Shown here: piece after piece, positions 17,045 through 26,005 of the stretch
Layout: each line of letters opens with the position of its first letter
Numbering within the stretch: the stretch's first letter is position 1
Assembly: GCA_965206615.1 (NCBI GenBank)
Contig: CBDBKI010000005.1
Coordinates: 558,001 to 622,000 of the forward strand
Direction of reading: 5' to 3'
From: VXNE01 sp965206615
GTDB taxonomy: Bacteria; Pseudomonadota; Gammaproteobacteria; Pseudomonadales; Azotimanducaceae
DNA length: 64,000 nucleotides
Position numbers and translations under genes: made by a program
Notes under the pieces: model-generated
Seen by the model: only the letters and a program-made list of their open reading frames with translations
What the model was told of the DNA's origin: nothing
Database searches by the model: none

Positions 17045-18175
17045 ATGGACAATGTCGTCAACGCGCCGGGGCAGGTCGCGCCGAACGCGCCCGGCGTCCC
17101 GGCCGGCGAGGCGGCCACCGTGCAAGGCCGCTTTCGCGGCGAGCAGGTCCAGCACGTGCGCGACCCGACCGCGCAGCTCCAGGACGCCGCGGAAGAGCTG
17201 ACCTTCGGCCAGAGCGAGATCGTCGAGAAGAAGCTCTCCCAGCGCAAGCTCAAGGGGGGCAGCCTCGGACCCTCGGAAGCCGTCGAACAGGCACGGAAGT
17301 ACCTGCGCGAAGTGTCGGATGTCGAGAGGAACCAGAAACTCTCGGACTTCGCCAAATCCGTGCTCGGTCAGGGGCGGCCCCCCACCCCGGACGAGTTGCG
17401 GCAGGGTGCCCGGGAGTTCTCCGACGACGCGACCCACCAGTTCCTGGCGCTCACCTTCGCCCGCGAGCAGGCCGCCGCCGCCGACGCCGACCCGGCCGTC
17501 ACCGCCGCCCTCGACGAGGCCATTGTCACGCTGCAGGGCGAGAGCGGCCCTGCGATTCAGGCGGGCCTCAACGTATCCGCCGTCGCGCAGGGGTTCGCTG
17601 ACGGCGAGCTCGGCGACCTGCAGCACCTGCGCGACTTCTACCGGGACGTGGTGCTCGACTGCGAGGACATCCAGAGCGCCTACCAGCGTATAGTGGAGGA
17701 TCACCCCGGCAAGAGCTTCGACCAGGCGGTGCGCTTCATGCTCAAGGCCCTCGGCGCCGACCTGTCGGCCGGTGCGCAGAGCGTCTCGAAGGTACGCATC
17801 AAGCAGATCATGAACGACATGTATCAGATGAAGTCGCTGAACAGCGTGCACGAGCAGTGCGAGGACCTGATCCGCCGGGTGCAGCGGAACTTCGAGGCCA
17901 CGCCCGCGCCGACCGCGGCGCGGGACCTTCTGGGGGAGCTGTTGACGGCGCAGGGTCGCGCCTGGCAGGGGGCGGACGCCTTCAGCGGACTACCGCAGAA
18001 GATGGGCGTGCAGGGCGACCAGGGGGGCATCTACCTGTTGCAGGGCTTCAAGGAACTGGTGCGCTTCGTGCCGCTGAAGGCCTTCGGCGACGACATGACC
18101 AAGCGCGACCGGCTCATGATATCGGTGCAGCAGGCCCTCGATCTGGCCATAGACAACGAGGAGTTCGATGACTGA
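17045..18175 (+). CDS. sctW: T3SS gatekeeper, fused YopN-TyeA type
   Basis: The 376-residue, entirely helical protein has no signal peptide. The N-terminal 280 residues match the YopN/InvE/SepL type, including a region that binds a SycN-like chaperone. The last 90 residues carry the TyeA-type motif around GIYLLQGFKELVRFVPLKAF and end acidic. In Yersinia these are two proteins (YopN and TyeA); here they are one, as in InvE, SepL and MxiC. The gatekeeper blocks effector export until host contact. It overlaps the following SycN-like gene by 8 bp, and the downstream order sycN-sctX-sctY-sctV is that of Ysc systems. Confidence 0.88.
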   Translation: MDNVVNAPGQVAPNAPGVPAGEAATVQGRFRGEQVQHVRDPTAQLQDAAEELTFGQSEIVEKKLSQRKLKGGSLGPSEAVEQARKYLREVSDVERNQKLSDFAKSVLGQGRPPTPDELRQGAREFSDDATHQFLALTFAREQAAAADADPAVTAALDEAIVTLQGESGPAIQAGLNVSAVAQGFADGELGDLQHLRDFYRDVVLDCEDIQSAYQRIVEDHPGKSFDQAVRFMLKALGADLSAGAQSVSKVRIKQIMNDMYQMKSLNSVHEQCEDLIRRVQRNFEATPAPTAARDLLGELLTAQGRAWQGADAFSGLPQKMGVQGDQGGIYLLQGFKELVRFVPLKAFGDDMTKRDRLMISVQQALDLAIDNEEFDD

Positions 18176-18551
18176 GCCAGCGCCGGAGTGGTGGTCGAAG
18201 GCGATCTCCGACTTCGGCGCCGGGATGGGTTTCCGGGACACCGGCCGGTGGAACTCCGAGGTCCTGAACCTGTCGGTGGAGGACGGCAAGTACCTGATCG
18301 ACGTCGAACGGTCGGGGGATGATGTCGTGCTCGCGGTGCTGCGCCAGGTGCCGCTGCCCGAGGTCGACGCCAAGGCGCGCCGGTTGCTGCGCGAGTGCAG
18401 CTTCGAGCGCTACCACCCGTTCTTCCTCCAGCTCGGGTTGAAGGGCGAGGATGTCCTCGTGCTGGCCGCTCGGGTGCAGCGGTCCGAGTCGCACGGACTG
18501 TACGGCGCCTTCGAGCTGATCCGCGATCTGTACGCGCAGACGGGGCTCTGA
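18168..18551 (+). CDS. SycN-like class I chaperone of the gatekeeper
   Basis: It is 127 residues long and its ATG lies inside the 3' end of sctW. The protein has a CesT/SycN-type fold: an N-terminal helix (WWSKAISDFGAGMGF), then strands NLSVEDGKYLIDVER and VVLAVLRQVP, then a C-terminal helix. Yersinia SycN pairs with YscB to escort YopN. Placement directly after sctW supports the same role here. A second class I chaperone at 30292 could be the YscB-like partner. Confidence 0.75.
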   Translation: MTEPAPEWWSKAISDFGAGMGFRDTGRWNSEVLNLSVEDGKYLIDVERSGDDVVLAVLRQVPLPEVDAKARRLLRECSFERYHPFFLQLGLKGEDVLVLAARVQRSESHGLYGAFELIRDLYAQTGL

Positions 18552-18557
18552 ACGCCG

Positions 18558-18938
18558 GTGGCCGTTTCCCTGAGCATGGGCGTCGAGGCGGTCTCCTATC
18601 AGCCGTCGATCGGTGCGTCGCAGACGGACTACCCGAGCGCCAAGGTCACCCTGCCGGTCAGCGCATCGATCCCCTCGTACGTGGACAAGGTCTTTGACCT
18701 CGATGCCAGCGACCGCATTCTGGCGAACGCGATCCGGCCCCGGCTGGCGAATCCCTACATCACGGTCCCCGCCAACTACGCGAAGCTGTTCAACGACATT
18801 GAGGCGGCGACCAGCGGTCACGTCGACGAGATCGGCGAAGGGGGCCGCATCGTACAGTCGGCGCGCGCCCTGTTGCTGGTGATGAAGGCGGACTTCGAGG
18901 CATTCGAGACCTCCCGCAATGCGCTCATCAAGGCCTGA
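18558..18938 (+). CDS. sctX: SctX-like export component
   Basis: The 126-residue protein starts at GTG, 6 bp after the previous stop. The N-terminus is disordered and the C-terminal 65 residues are helical, from DASDRILANAIRPRLANPY onward. The length, helical C-terminus and position between sycN and a small TPR gene preceding sctV match YscX, which binds YscY and SctV and is needed for early export. Sequence resemblance by eye is modest, so gene order carries most of the weight. Confidence 0.65.
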   Translation: MAVSLSMGVEAVSYQPSIGASQTDYPSAKVTLPVSASIPSYVDKVFDLDASDRILANAIRPRLANPYITVPANYAKLFNDIEAATSGHVDEIGEGGRIVQSARALLLVMKADFEAFETSRNALIKA

Positions 18939-18947
18939 TGCGTTCTG

Positions 18948-19307
18948 GTGGCCGGCGTGCTCGACGACCTGGAACGTGACCATATGGACTGGTTGCTCGT
19001 TGCCGCCAACAACTACCTGTGCCAACGGCGCCCGGACCGGGCGACGGCCCTGCTTGCACTCGCCGACCTGCTCGACCCGGACAACCTGCAGTGCCAGAAG
19101 ATGCTGGCCTACGCCTACTGGCTGCAGAACGACTCGGCGCGCTGCGCCGAGATGATCGAACGCGTCCTCTCGCAGCCGCTTGGGGACGAGGACGGCGCGG
19201 CCATGGAGATCATGCGCCGGCGCCTCGGCATCGACGCTGGCCTCGCGGTGGCGCCCGTCATCGGGGAGGAGCGCCGGCAGCCGGGCAGCGGCCGGAAGCT
19301 GGCCTAG
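18948..19307 (+). CDS. sctY: SctY-like TPR chaperone of SctX
   Basis: The 119-residue protein starts at GTG 18948; ATG 18984 is an alternative. It is a TPR-like helical protein: WLLVAANNYLCQRRPDRATA, then LDPDNLQCQKMLAYAYWLQN. It ends with an Arg/Gly-rich tail, and its stop codon abuts the sctV start. In Ysc systems YscY is a small TPR chaperone of YscX and both contact SctV. The position between the SctX-like gene and sctV is exactly conserved. Confidence 0.75.
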   Translation: MAGVLDDLERDHMDWLLVAANNYLCQRRPDRATALLALADLLDPDNLQCQKMLAYAYWLQNDSARCAEMIERVLSQPLGDEDGAAMEIMRRRLGIDAGLAVAPVIGEERRQPGSGRKLA

Positions 19308-21416
19308 ATGATGCTCCCGGAGCGCGTCCAACTGACTCTCTACGCGATCACGCAGCGCAAGGACGTCCTGCTGGCGTTGTTGCTCGTCGGCATCATCTTC
19401 ATGATGATCCTGCCCCTGCCGACGGAGCTCGTGGACATCCTGATCGGCACCAGCATGGGCATCTCGGTGATTCTCCTGATGCTCGCTATCTACATTTCCT
19501 CAGCCGGCGAGTTCTTCGCGTTCCCCGCCGTACTGCTGCTCTCGACCCTGTTCCGCCTCTCGTTGTCGATCACCACGACGCGCCTCGTGCTGCTGCAGGC
19601 GGACGCCGGAGCCATCGTCGACACCTTCGGCAACTTTGTCGTCGCCGGCAATCTGGTCGTCGGCATGGTGATCTTCCTGATCATCACGATCGTGCAGTTC
19701 CTCGTGATCACAAAGGGGGCGGAGCGAGTGGCCGAGGTGAGCGCACGCTTCTCCCTCGACGCGATGCCGGGCAAGCAGATGAGCATCGACGGCGACATGC
19801 GCGCCGGCGTCATCGACATGGACGAGGCGCGCCGCCGCCGGCAGAAGGTCGAAAAGGAAAGCCAGCTCTACGGCTCCATGGACGGCGCCATGAAGTTCGT
19901 GAAGGGGGACGCGATCGCCGGTCTGATCATCATTGTGATCAACCTCATCGGCGGACTCGTCATCGGCGTGACCCAGCGCGGGCTGCCGCTCGAAGAGGCG
20001 ATGCAGATCTACTCGATCCTCACGATCGGCGACGGGCTCGTGACACAGATTCCGGCCCTGCTCATTGCCATGACCGCGGGCATTATCGTCACCCGCGTGA
20101 GCACGGACGAAACGGAGAACCTGGCCACCGACATCGGCCAGCAGTTCGGCGCCCAGCCCAAGGCGCTGCTTGTCGCCGGCGGGCTCATGATTGCGTTCAG
20201 CCTGATACCGGGGTTCCCCACGATCACCTTCCTCTCGCTCGCAGCGGTCACCGGGGGCTCCGGGCTGCTACTCATGCGGGCCGCCAGCCGAAGGGATGCC
20301 GGCAAGGCGGCGAGCCAGGTCTCGTCGATCCTCACGCCCATCTCCACGGAGGCGAGCTCGGAGGCGCAGGTAGAGGCCCAACTCCGGGGCGAGCAGGAGA
20401 TCACCCTGGGCGCGCCGCTGCTGGTGGATATCTCGGCCTCCCTGCAGCAGCATCTCGACATGCGTTCGCTGAACCTGGAAGCGGCGAAGGTGCGGCGCGC
20501 GCTGTACCTCGACCTCGGTGTGCCCTTCCCCGGCGTGCACGTGCGCTTCAACGAGAACCTCCCGGACAACGCCTACGCGATCCTGCTGCAGGAGATTCCC
20601 GTCGCCCGGGGCGACCTGCGGCCCGGACACATCCTGTATGCCGACAACGCCGGCCAGCTCGACATCCTCCAGTTTCCGAACGAACGGGGAGAACCCTTCC
20701 TCCCCAACCTGCCGACCGTCTGGATGGAGGAGCAATACGCAGCACCCCTGCGCGACGCCTCAATGTCGTTTCTCGAGCTGCACAAGGTGCTGACCTTCCA
20801 TCTCGCCTACGTGATGAAGCGTTACGCAGAGGACTTCGTCGGCATCCAGGAAACGTACAACCTGTTCGAGCGGCTGCAGCAGACGTTCCCGGACCTGATC
20901 AAGGAAGCGCAGCGCGTGCTGCCGATCAACCACACGACCGAGGTCTTCAAACGGCTCGTCGGCGAGGACGTGTCAATTCGCAACGTGCGTCTGATCCTGG
21001 AGTCGCTGGTGGAGTGGGGGCAGCAGGAGAAGGACGTGGTGGTCCTGACGGAATACGTGCGGGGCGACCTCAAGCGCTACATCAGCTACAAGTACAGCAG
21101 CGACCAGAACGTCCTCTCTGCCTACCTGCTCGACGAGGATCTCGAGGAGACCGTCCGCAGCGGCATTCGCCAGACCTCGTCCGGGAACTACCTCGCTCTG
21201 GACCCGCAAGTGACCCGGAGGCTGGTGGGCCAGACCAGGGCACTCGTCGGCGACATTGGCCGACTGGAGAACAAGCCCGTGGTCGTCACGGCGATGGACA
21301 TCCGGCGCTACGTGCGCAAGATGATCGAGATTGAGCTCTACGATCTTGCCGTGCTCTCCTTCCAGGAGCTCACCCAGGAGGTGACGGTGCAGCCCCTCGG
21401 GAGGATCGCGTTGTAA
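19308..21416 (+). CDS. sctV: T3SS export-gate protein (YscV/InvA/FlhA family)
   Basis: The 702-residue protein has two adjacent ATG codons at the start. The N-terminal 330 residues hold about seven to eight membrane helices. They also contain the highly conserved cytoplasmic FHIPEP-type loop region, seen here as SAGEFFAFPAVLLLSTLFRL, then RVAEVSARFSLDAMPGKQM and GDMRAGVIDMDEARRRR. The C-terminal cytoplasmic domain (about 360-702) builds the nonameric ring that receives chaperones and substrates. The length is that of the family. It directly follows sctY. Confidence 0.97.
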   Translation: MMLPERVQLTLYAITQRKDVLLALLLVGIIFMMILPLPTELVDILIGTSMGISVILLMLAIYISSAGEFFAFPAVLLLSTLFRLSLSITTTRLVLLQADAGAIVDTFGNFVVAGNLVVGMVIFLIITIVQFLVITKGAERVAEVSARFSLDAMPGKQMSIDGDMRAGVIDMDEARRRRQKVEKESQLYGSMDGAMKFVKGDAIAGLIIIVINLIGGLVIGVTQRGLPLEEAMQIYSILTIGDGLVTQIPALLIAMTAGIIVTRVSTDETENLATDIGQQFGAQPKALLVAGGLMIAFSLIPGFPTITFLSLAAVTGGSGLLLMRAASRRDAGKAASQVSSILTPISTEASSEAQVEAQLRGEQEITLGAPLLVDISASLQQHLDMRSLNLEAAKVRRALYLDLGVPFPGVHVRFNENLPDNAYAILLQEIPVARGDLRPGHILYADNAGQLDILQFPNERGEPFLPNLPTVWMEEQYAAPLRDASMSFLELHKVLTFHLAYVMKRYAEDFVGIQETYNLFERLQQTFPDLIKEAQRVLPINHTTEVFKRLVGEDVSIRNVRLILESLVEWGQQEKDVVVLTEYVRGDLKRYISYKYSSDQNVLSAYLLDEDLEETVRSGIRQTSSGNYLALDPQVTRRLVGQTRALVGDIGRLENKPVVVTAMDIRRYVRKMIEIELYDLAVLSFQELTQEVTVQPLGRIAL

Positions 21417-21490
21417 AGGTTGGCAGGAACGGCAATGGATGGTGTGGACCGTGTGGAAGATGTAGATGGGGTGGATGGTGTGGAGGCGTC
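21417..21490 (+). repeat. GT-rich imperfect repeat ahead of sctN, with a tiny ORF
   Basis: The gap between sctV and sctN is built of imperfect GGATGGTGTGGA-like units. A 21-codon ORF (21435-21500, ATG to TAA, product Val/Asp/Gly-rich) runs through it and overlaps the sctN start. The last unit, GTGGAGG, also supplies the sctN ribosome site. Whether the small ORF is translated is unknown. Confidence 0.4.
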
Positions 21491-22852
21491 ATGCGTGTAA
21501 CGGAAAGTGACCCGGTGCGGTTGAACGCGGGCCTGGACCGGGTGACCGACTGGATCGAGGAGGTGGTGCGCGCGACGCCCCTCACCGAGAAACGCGGCCG
21601 GGTCCTGGGCGTGACGGGCGCCCTGATCCGCGCCACCGTGCAGGGCGTGCGCATCGGCGATCTCTGCTACCTGAAACGCCATGGGACCCCGGCAGACGAG
21701 GACGACACGCTGGCCGAAGTGGTCGGTTTCGACAATCGCCATGTGCTCCTGTCGCCGCTCGGGTCGACCGTCGGCATCTCGGGCGACACCCAGGTCGCCG
21801 CGACGGGGAAGACCCACGAAGTGCCCGTCGGACCGTCCCTGCTCGGCAAGGTGGTCAATGGCCTCGGCCAGCCCCTCAACGGCGAACCACTGCACTGCAC
21901 AACGACCTACCCGGTGTTGGCCGACCCGCCGGATCCCATGCGGCGCAAGCTGATCGACACGCCGCTGCCGTTGGGACTGCGCGTGTTCGACGGCCTGCTG
22001 ACGTGCGGCGAAGGCCAGCGCATGGGTATCTTCGCGGCCGCCGGCGGCGGCAAGAGCACCCTGCTCTCCATGCTCATCCGCAATTCGACGGCCGACATCA
22101 AGATCCTGGCGCTCATCGGTGAACGGGGGCGCGAAGTGCGTGAGTTCATCGAGCACGACATCGGCGAGGAAGGCCTGAAACAGTCGGTCATCGTCGTCGC
22201 GACCTCGGACCGCCCGGCCATGGAGCGGCTCAAGGCGGCCTACGTGGCCACCGCCATCGCGGAATACTTCCGCGATCAGGGCATGAAGGTACTGCTGATG
22301 ATGGACTCCGTCACCCGCTTCGCCCGGGCGCAACGGGAGATCGGGCTCGCCGCCGGCGAACCGCCCACGCGCAGGGGGTTCCCCCCGTCCGTGTTCGCCG
22401 CACTGCCCCAGCTGATGGAGCGGGCCGGACAGTCGGACAAAGGCTCCATTACCGCGCTGTACACCGTGTTGGTGGAAGGCGATGACATGACGGAGCCCGT
22501 GGCCGACGAAACGCGTTCCATCCTCGACGGCCACATCATCCTCTCCCGCAACCTCGCCCAGGCCAACCACTACCCTGCGGTCGACGTGCTCGCGAGCGTG
22601 AGCCGCGTCATGAACAACATCGTCGGCGACGACCACCTGCGGCTCGCCGGGCGCATGCGGGAGTTGCTCGCGAAGTACAAGGAGGTCGAACTGCTGCTGA
22701 AGATCGGGGAGTACAAGCGCGGCTCGGACCCCCGCGCCGACGAGGCCATTCAGAAGGTGGACGCGGTGAACGGCATACTGAAACAGGGTCTGTTCGAGAC
22801 ATCGAGTTTCGACGAGACCCTGCAACGCATGCAACAGGTGGTGGACGGATAG
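21491..22852 (+). CDS. sctN: T3SS ATPase (YscN/InvC/FliI family)
   Basis: The 453-residue protein carries the P-loop AAAGGGKST with Lys188, then LIGERGREVREFI, then the Walker B region LLMMDSVTRFARAQREIGLA. All are diagnostic of the F1-beta-like hexameric ATPases that strip chaperones from substrates and unfold them at the base of the injectisome. ATG 21491 is preceded by GGAGG. It is followed 5 bp later by the SctO gene, its stalk partner. Confidence 0.97.
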   Translation: MRVTESDPVRLNAGLDRVTDWIEEVVRATPLTEKRGRVLGVTGALIRATVQGVRIGDLCYLKRHGTPADEDDTLAEVVGFDNRHVLLSPLGSTVGISGDTQVAATGKTHEVPVGPSLLGKVVNGLGQPLNGEPLHCTTTYPVLADPPDPMRRKLIDTPLPLGLRVFDGLLTCGEGQRMGIFAAAGGGKSTLLSMLIRNSTADIKILALIGERGREVREFIEHDIGEEGLKQSVIVVATSDRPAMERLKAAYVATAIAEYFRDQGMKVLLMMDSVTRFARAQREIGLAAGEPPTRRGFPPSVFAALPQLMERAGQSDKGSITALYTVLVEGDDMTEPVADETRSILDGHIILSRNLAQANHYPAVDVLASVSRVMNNIVGDDHLRLAGRMRELLAKYKEVELLLKIGEYKRGSDPRADEAIQKVDAVNGILKQGLFETSSFDETLQRMQQVVDG

Positions 22853-22857
22853 GCCCG

Positions 22858-23316
22858 ATGCTTCAGGATCTACTGACCGTAAAGCGCCGCCGCGAAGACG
22901 ACGCGATCGCCGCCGTGAGAGAAGCGACGCGGACGCTCGAGCGGCGGCGGGCGGAGCGTCAGGCCAAGGAACAGGAACTCCTGGAGTACAACGTCTGGCA
23001 GGAGACGGAGAAGGTGCGCCTTTACGAGCAGGTGCACGGCAAGGCTGTCTCGCGGAGCAAGCTCGAGGACTATCGCGAGCGGATCGGCCTACTGCGCCAG
23101 CGGCAGCTGCAACTCGAGGAGGAAATCGCGGCGGCCGAGCGGGAGGTGACCGTCGCCGAGGGCGATCTGCAACAGGCGCGGCAGCGGCGCGTCGACGCCC
23201 ACAGGGAAGTCGTCAAATTCGAGGAGTACCAAGCCGTGCTGGACGAGGAACAACGGCTCGCGGCGGAACGGAAGGAAGAAGCCGAGACGGAGGATATCGT
23301 GGCCAGCCGGCACTGA
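22858..23316 (+). CDS. sctO: T3SS stalk protein, YscO/FliJ-like
   Basis: The 152-residue protein is nearly all charged antiparallel coiled coil (heptads from residue 5 to 140), with no signal peptide. Size, composition and position between sctN and sctP identify the SctO/FliJ-type stalk, which links the ATPase hexamer to the SctV ring. It starts 5 bp after sctN. Confidence 0.88.
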   Translation: MLQDLLTVKRRREDDAIAAVREATRTLERRRAERQAKEQELLEYNVWQETEKVRLYEQVHGKAVSRSKLEDYRERIGLLRQRQLQLEEEIAAAEREVTVAEGDLQQARQRRVDAHREVVKFEEYQAVLDEEQRLAAERKEEAETEDIVASRH

Positions 23317-23366
23317 AGTGTCGCTCCAAAGCTGACATAATCGCCGGCGGTGCGTAGAGGTAAACA

Positions 23367-24872
23367 ATGAACGATGTCCCACGGTTGCCTCGTGTTCCTG
23401 TCGACGCTGGCGTACGCGGGCCGGAGCGCACCGGCTCGGACCCCGGCGAAGCCACGGTAGAGGATCGCCAGGCACTTGATGCCGCGCTCACGGAAGACAG
23501 TGGGCTGCTCGAGTCACAGACACCGGAGACCCGCAAGGCCGTCAAGCGCTCCCTCGAGCGTTTCGAAGGTGCGCCGTCCTCCAGACAAGGTGCTCGCAGC
23601 GCGGGTCGCGAAGCTCGTTCCAGCCCGTCCACGGACGGAGGATCGACCTCCGACGCGCACCAGACCGGGTCGGCCCGCGCCGGCGCGCGCAGCGGCGCGA
23701 TTCCAGACGACGTACGCGGCGCGATTCCGGGCGACGCACGCGGCGCGATTCCGGGCGACGCACGCGGCGCGATTCCAGGCGACGTACGCGGCGCCCGCCC
23801 GGGGGGCCCGGCCGGACGTCCCGACACCGGCCGTGCGCCATCGGTGGCACCGGGGGCGGTGGACAGGCCGATCCCCGCCCGTCCGGGAACCGCGGACGGT
23901 ATCGTCGGCGCACGGCAGCCGGCGCCCGAGACCGCGGTGACCGCCCGGTCCTCGCAAGGCAGGCCCGGCGCCGCACCGGATGTCCATGCCCCCCGCGTCC
24001 CCTCCCCGGAAGACAGGATCCCGTCGGGGAGCGGACGGCGGCGTGCACCGTCCGAGGCCCGTCAGCCAACAGGTAGCGAAAGGACCTCGGGGAGCGCTCG
24101 CGATCCCGGCATCCGTCAGGCGGACCCAGGCACACGGGCGCCCGGAACCCGTGCTGAAACCGTGTCCGGAACCGCGCCCCGAACCGCTGCCGGAACAACA
24201 CCGAGAACCCCGCCCTTGACCCCGCCAGCTCGGCCGGCCGCCAGCGAACCCGCCGCTGCACCCACGTCCACGCGGCCGCCAGCGAGGTCGAGTCGGTCCG
24301 CAGGCGTAACTCCCGCAGCGCAGGAGGCGATCGGCGGACAAACGCGCCCGGAGACCCCTGCCCGCCCGTCTCGAGGGACCGACGCACGCGAGATGGAAGC
24401 CCCGGACACGGCCGACGTCGTGCCACCGGAAATGGCTGGTCTGACACCCGCCGCCCACGTCGCGCAAACGGATCAGGCGGCCGCCGCAGAGGCGGTACAG
24501 GCGCCAAACGCCCGCGTGGCCGAACTCGCCGATCAGGTTGCAGACCGCATCCTGGTGTCCATGCCACGGGGCGGAAACGACGGGGAAGTCCGCATCACGC
24601 TCAAGGAGTCCGTTCTCGAGGGCAGCGACGTCCGCATCTTCCGTGAAGACGGGCAACTCAGGGTGGTCTTCGTCGCCCAGACGGAAGCCGCCGAACGGTT
24701 CCTCGCCACCAACAGGGCGGCCCTGCAGCAGACCCTCGGCGATCGGTTGCCGGAGGAACGACCGCAGGTGGAGGTCAGCACGCCCGAAGGCCGTGGAGCC
24801 TCGGGGGAAGACAATGAAGGACGCTCCCGCCAACAGTACGTTCCGCAGGACGACCCCGCCGACCTGACCTGA
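23367..24872 (+). CDS. sctP: Needle-length ruler / substrate-switch protein, YscP-like
   Basis: The 501-residue protein has an extended, Pro/Arg/Thr/Ala-rich N-terminal 370 residues including four 8-residue repeats (GAIPGDAR type). A compact C-terminal domain follows (about 380-480: VAELADQVADRILVS, EVRITLKESVLEGSDVRIF, then LRVVFVAQTEAAERFL). It resembles the substrate-specificity-switch domain of YscP and FliK. In Ysc systems the length of the extended part sets needle length, and the C-terminal domain acts on SctU. Position after sctO fits. The disordered part has strongly biased codons. Confidence 0.82.
   Translation: MNDVPRLPRVPVDAGVRGPERTGSDPGEATVEDRQALDAALTEDSGLLESQTPETRKAVKRSLERFEGAPSSRQGARSAGREARSSPSTDGGSTSDAHQTGSARAGARSGAIPDDVRGAIPGDARGAIPGDARGAIPGDVRGARPGGPAGRPDTGRAPSVAPGAVDRPIPARPGTADGIVGARQPAPETAVTARSSQGRPGAAPDVHAPRVPSPEDRIPSGSGRRRAPSEARQPTGSERTSGSARDPGIRQADPGTRAPGTRAETVSGTAPRTAAGTTPRTPPLTPPARPAASEPAAAPTSTRPPARSSRSAGVTPAAQEAIGGQTRPETPARPSRGTDAREMEAPDTADVVPPEMAGLTPAAHVAQTDQAAAAEAVQAPNARVAELADQVADRILVSMPRGGNDGEVRITLKESVLEGSDVRIFREDGQLRVVFVAQTEAAERFLATNRAALQQTLGDRLPEERPQVEVSTPEGRGASGEDNEGRSRQQYVPQDDPADLT
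23694..23789 (+). repeat. Four 24-bp tandem repeats inside sctP
   Basis: Four back-to-back 24-bp units (23694, 23718, 23742, 23766) each encode GAIP-x-D-x-R. The two inner units are identical. Expansion or contraction would alter the presumed ruler in 8-residue steps. Confidence 0.85.
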
Positions 24873-24891
24873 ACCGACGCCTCTTCGAACC

Positions 24892-25638
24892 GTGAACGGA
24901 CAGCGCATCCACTATCCGCACCTCGCCCCCGAGCTGCTGGACTCCGTCAACGCCCTGTCGTCGATCGGGCGCCTCCCGGCATCTGGCGACGGCGAGGCCC
25001 GCCGCTCCATCGTTCCGTCCCGAGTCCGCGGCTACGAGACCCGCCTGACGCTCGAGGTCGCCGTCGGAGGAAGCGCCGTCCGCGTGCACCTCGACAGTGG
25101 CGCCCTCGAAGCCGCGCTTGCGGGCCAGATATCGAAGCAGGCGTTCGGGACGCTCGACGACGACCTCAAGATGGCCGTTCTGGAGACGACCCTGACGGAA
25201 CCGCTGACCGCGCTCACTCGGCTGTTGCACGCCGAGGTCGTCCTCGCGCGGGTCGGTCCGCCACCCGGTGATCCCGGCGCCGACGCCCCGAGCGTCCGGC
25301 TGCGGCGGATGCTGTTCGAGGCGTGCTGCGCGTCCGGAGCGGTCTGCTGCACCGTGCTGCTGGAGCTGATTTCCCCACTGCCGGACTCCGTGCTTGCACG
25401 AATCGCCGCGTTTCGGGGACGGCGCGACTGTGGGGAACTGCCGATACCCGTCACGTTCGAACTCGGCTGCGCGTCGCTGTCGCGCGCGGAACTGCGGTCC
25501 CTCGAGCCAGGCGACATCGTCCTCTTCGATCGGTGCTATATTGTGCAGGATCAGTTGCGCGTGAACATCTGCGACACACTTTTCGAGGTCGGCACCCTGG
25601 ACGGTTTCGACCTGCGCCTCCAGGACTCGACCGGATAG
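24892..25638 (+). CDS. sctQ: T3SS C-ring protein, N-terminal part (SctQ/HrcQa-like)
   Basis: The 248-residue protein starts at GTG. It contains the YscQ N-terminal region and a first SpoA-like domain (about 180-245: PVTFELGCASLSRAELRSL, then GDIVLFDRCYIV). It ends at a TAG codon at 25636. After five more codons, in the same frame, ATG 25654 opens the second SpoA domain. SctQ forms the cytoplasmic sorting platform. The split resembles HrcQa/HrcQb of Pseudomonas syringae. Alternatively a single stop has interrupted one sctQ. Confidence 0.82.
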   Translation: MNGQRIHYPHLAPELLDSVNALSSIGRLPASGDGEARRSIVPSRVRGYETRLTLEVAVGGSAVRVHLDSGALEAALAGQISKQAFGTLDDDLKMAVLETTLTEPLTALTRLLHAEVVLARVGPPPGDPGADAPSVRLRRMLFEACCASGAVCCTVLLELISPLPDSVLARIAAFRGRRDCGELPIPVTFELGCASLSRAELRSLEPGDIVLFDRCYIVQDQLRVNICDTLFEVGTLDGFDLRLQDSTG

Positions 25639-25653
25639 CCGAACGACACGCCT

Positions 25654-25956
25654 ATGAGCCGAGAGGAAGCCTCGCGTGAGGTCGGCGGCGATGACCAGGC
25701 GTCGGCGCTGCCGCCGGCCGCCACCGATGTGGACAGCCTCCCCATCAAGCTGGTGTTTGTCGCCGGCGAATTGGCGATCGCGCTGCGGGATCTCCACCGG
25801 ATCGCGCCCGGATACGTCTTCGACCTGCGGCAACCGGTAGACGGTCACGTGGAAGTGCGGGCCAACGGGCAGGTGATCGGCAACGGCGATCTCGTGGAAC
25901 TCGACGGACGCGTTGGCGTGCGCATCGTGGCATGCAGCCTGCCGGCGGCGCCTTGA
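25654..25956 (+). CDS. sctQ: T3SS C-ring protein, C-terminal SpoA domain (SctQ-C/HrcQb-like)
   Basis: The 100-residue product has a 30-residue acidic leader and then one SpoA/FliN-like domain (LPIKLVFVAGELAIALRDLH, then HVEVRANGQVIGNGDLVELD). It is in the same frame as the preceding gene and there is no clear ribosome site before ATG 25654. It could therefore be made by coupling to the upstream stop. Yersinia also makes a separate SctQ C-terminal fragment from an internal start, and two copies combine with one full-length protein. A natural split and a disrupted gene are both possible. Confidence 0.8.
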   Translation: MSREEASREVGGDDQASALPPAATDVDSLPIKLVFVAGELAIALRDLHRIAPGYVFDLRQPVDGHVEVRANGQVIGNGDLVELDGRVGVRIVACSLPAAP

Positions 25957-26005
25957 GCCAGCGGCCAGCGGCTTAACCATTACAGCGACGAGGACGCCAG
26001 AAACC

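Noticed and set aside
19019..21334. 771-codon frame inside sctV
   Set aside because: It is a frame shadow of sctV; the composition is Arg/Gly/His-rich and the sctV frame carries all family motifs.
23700..23790. Possible CRISPR array in the 24-bp repeat block
   Set aside because: The units are directly adjacent with no spacers and lie in frame within sctP, so they are a coding tandem repeat.
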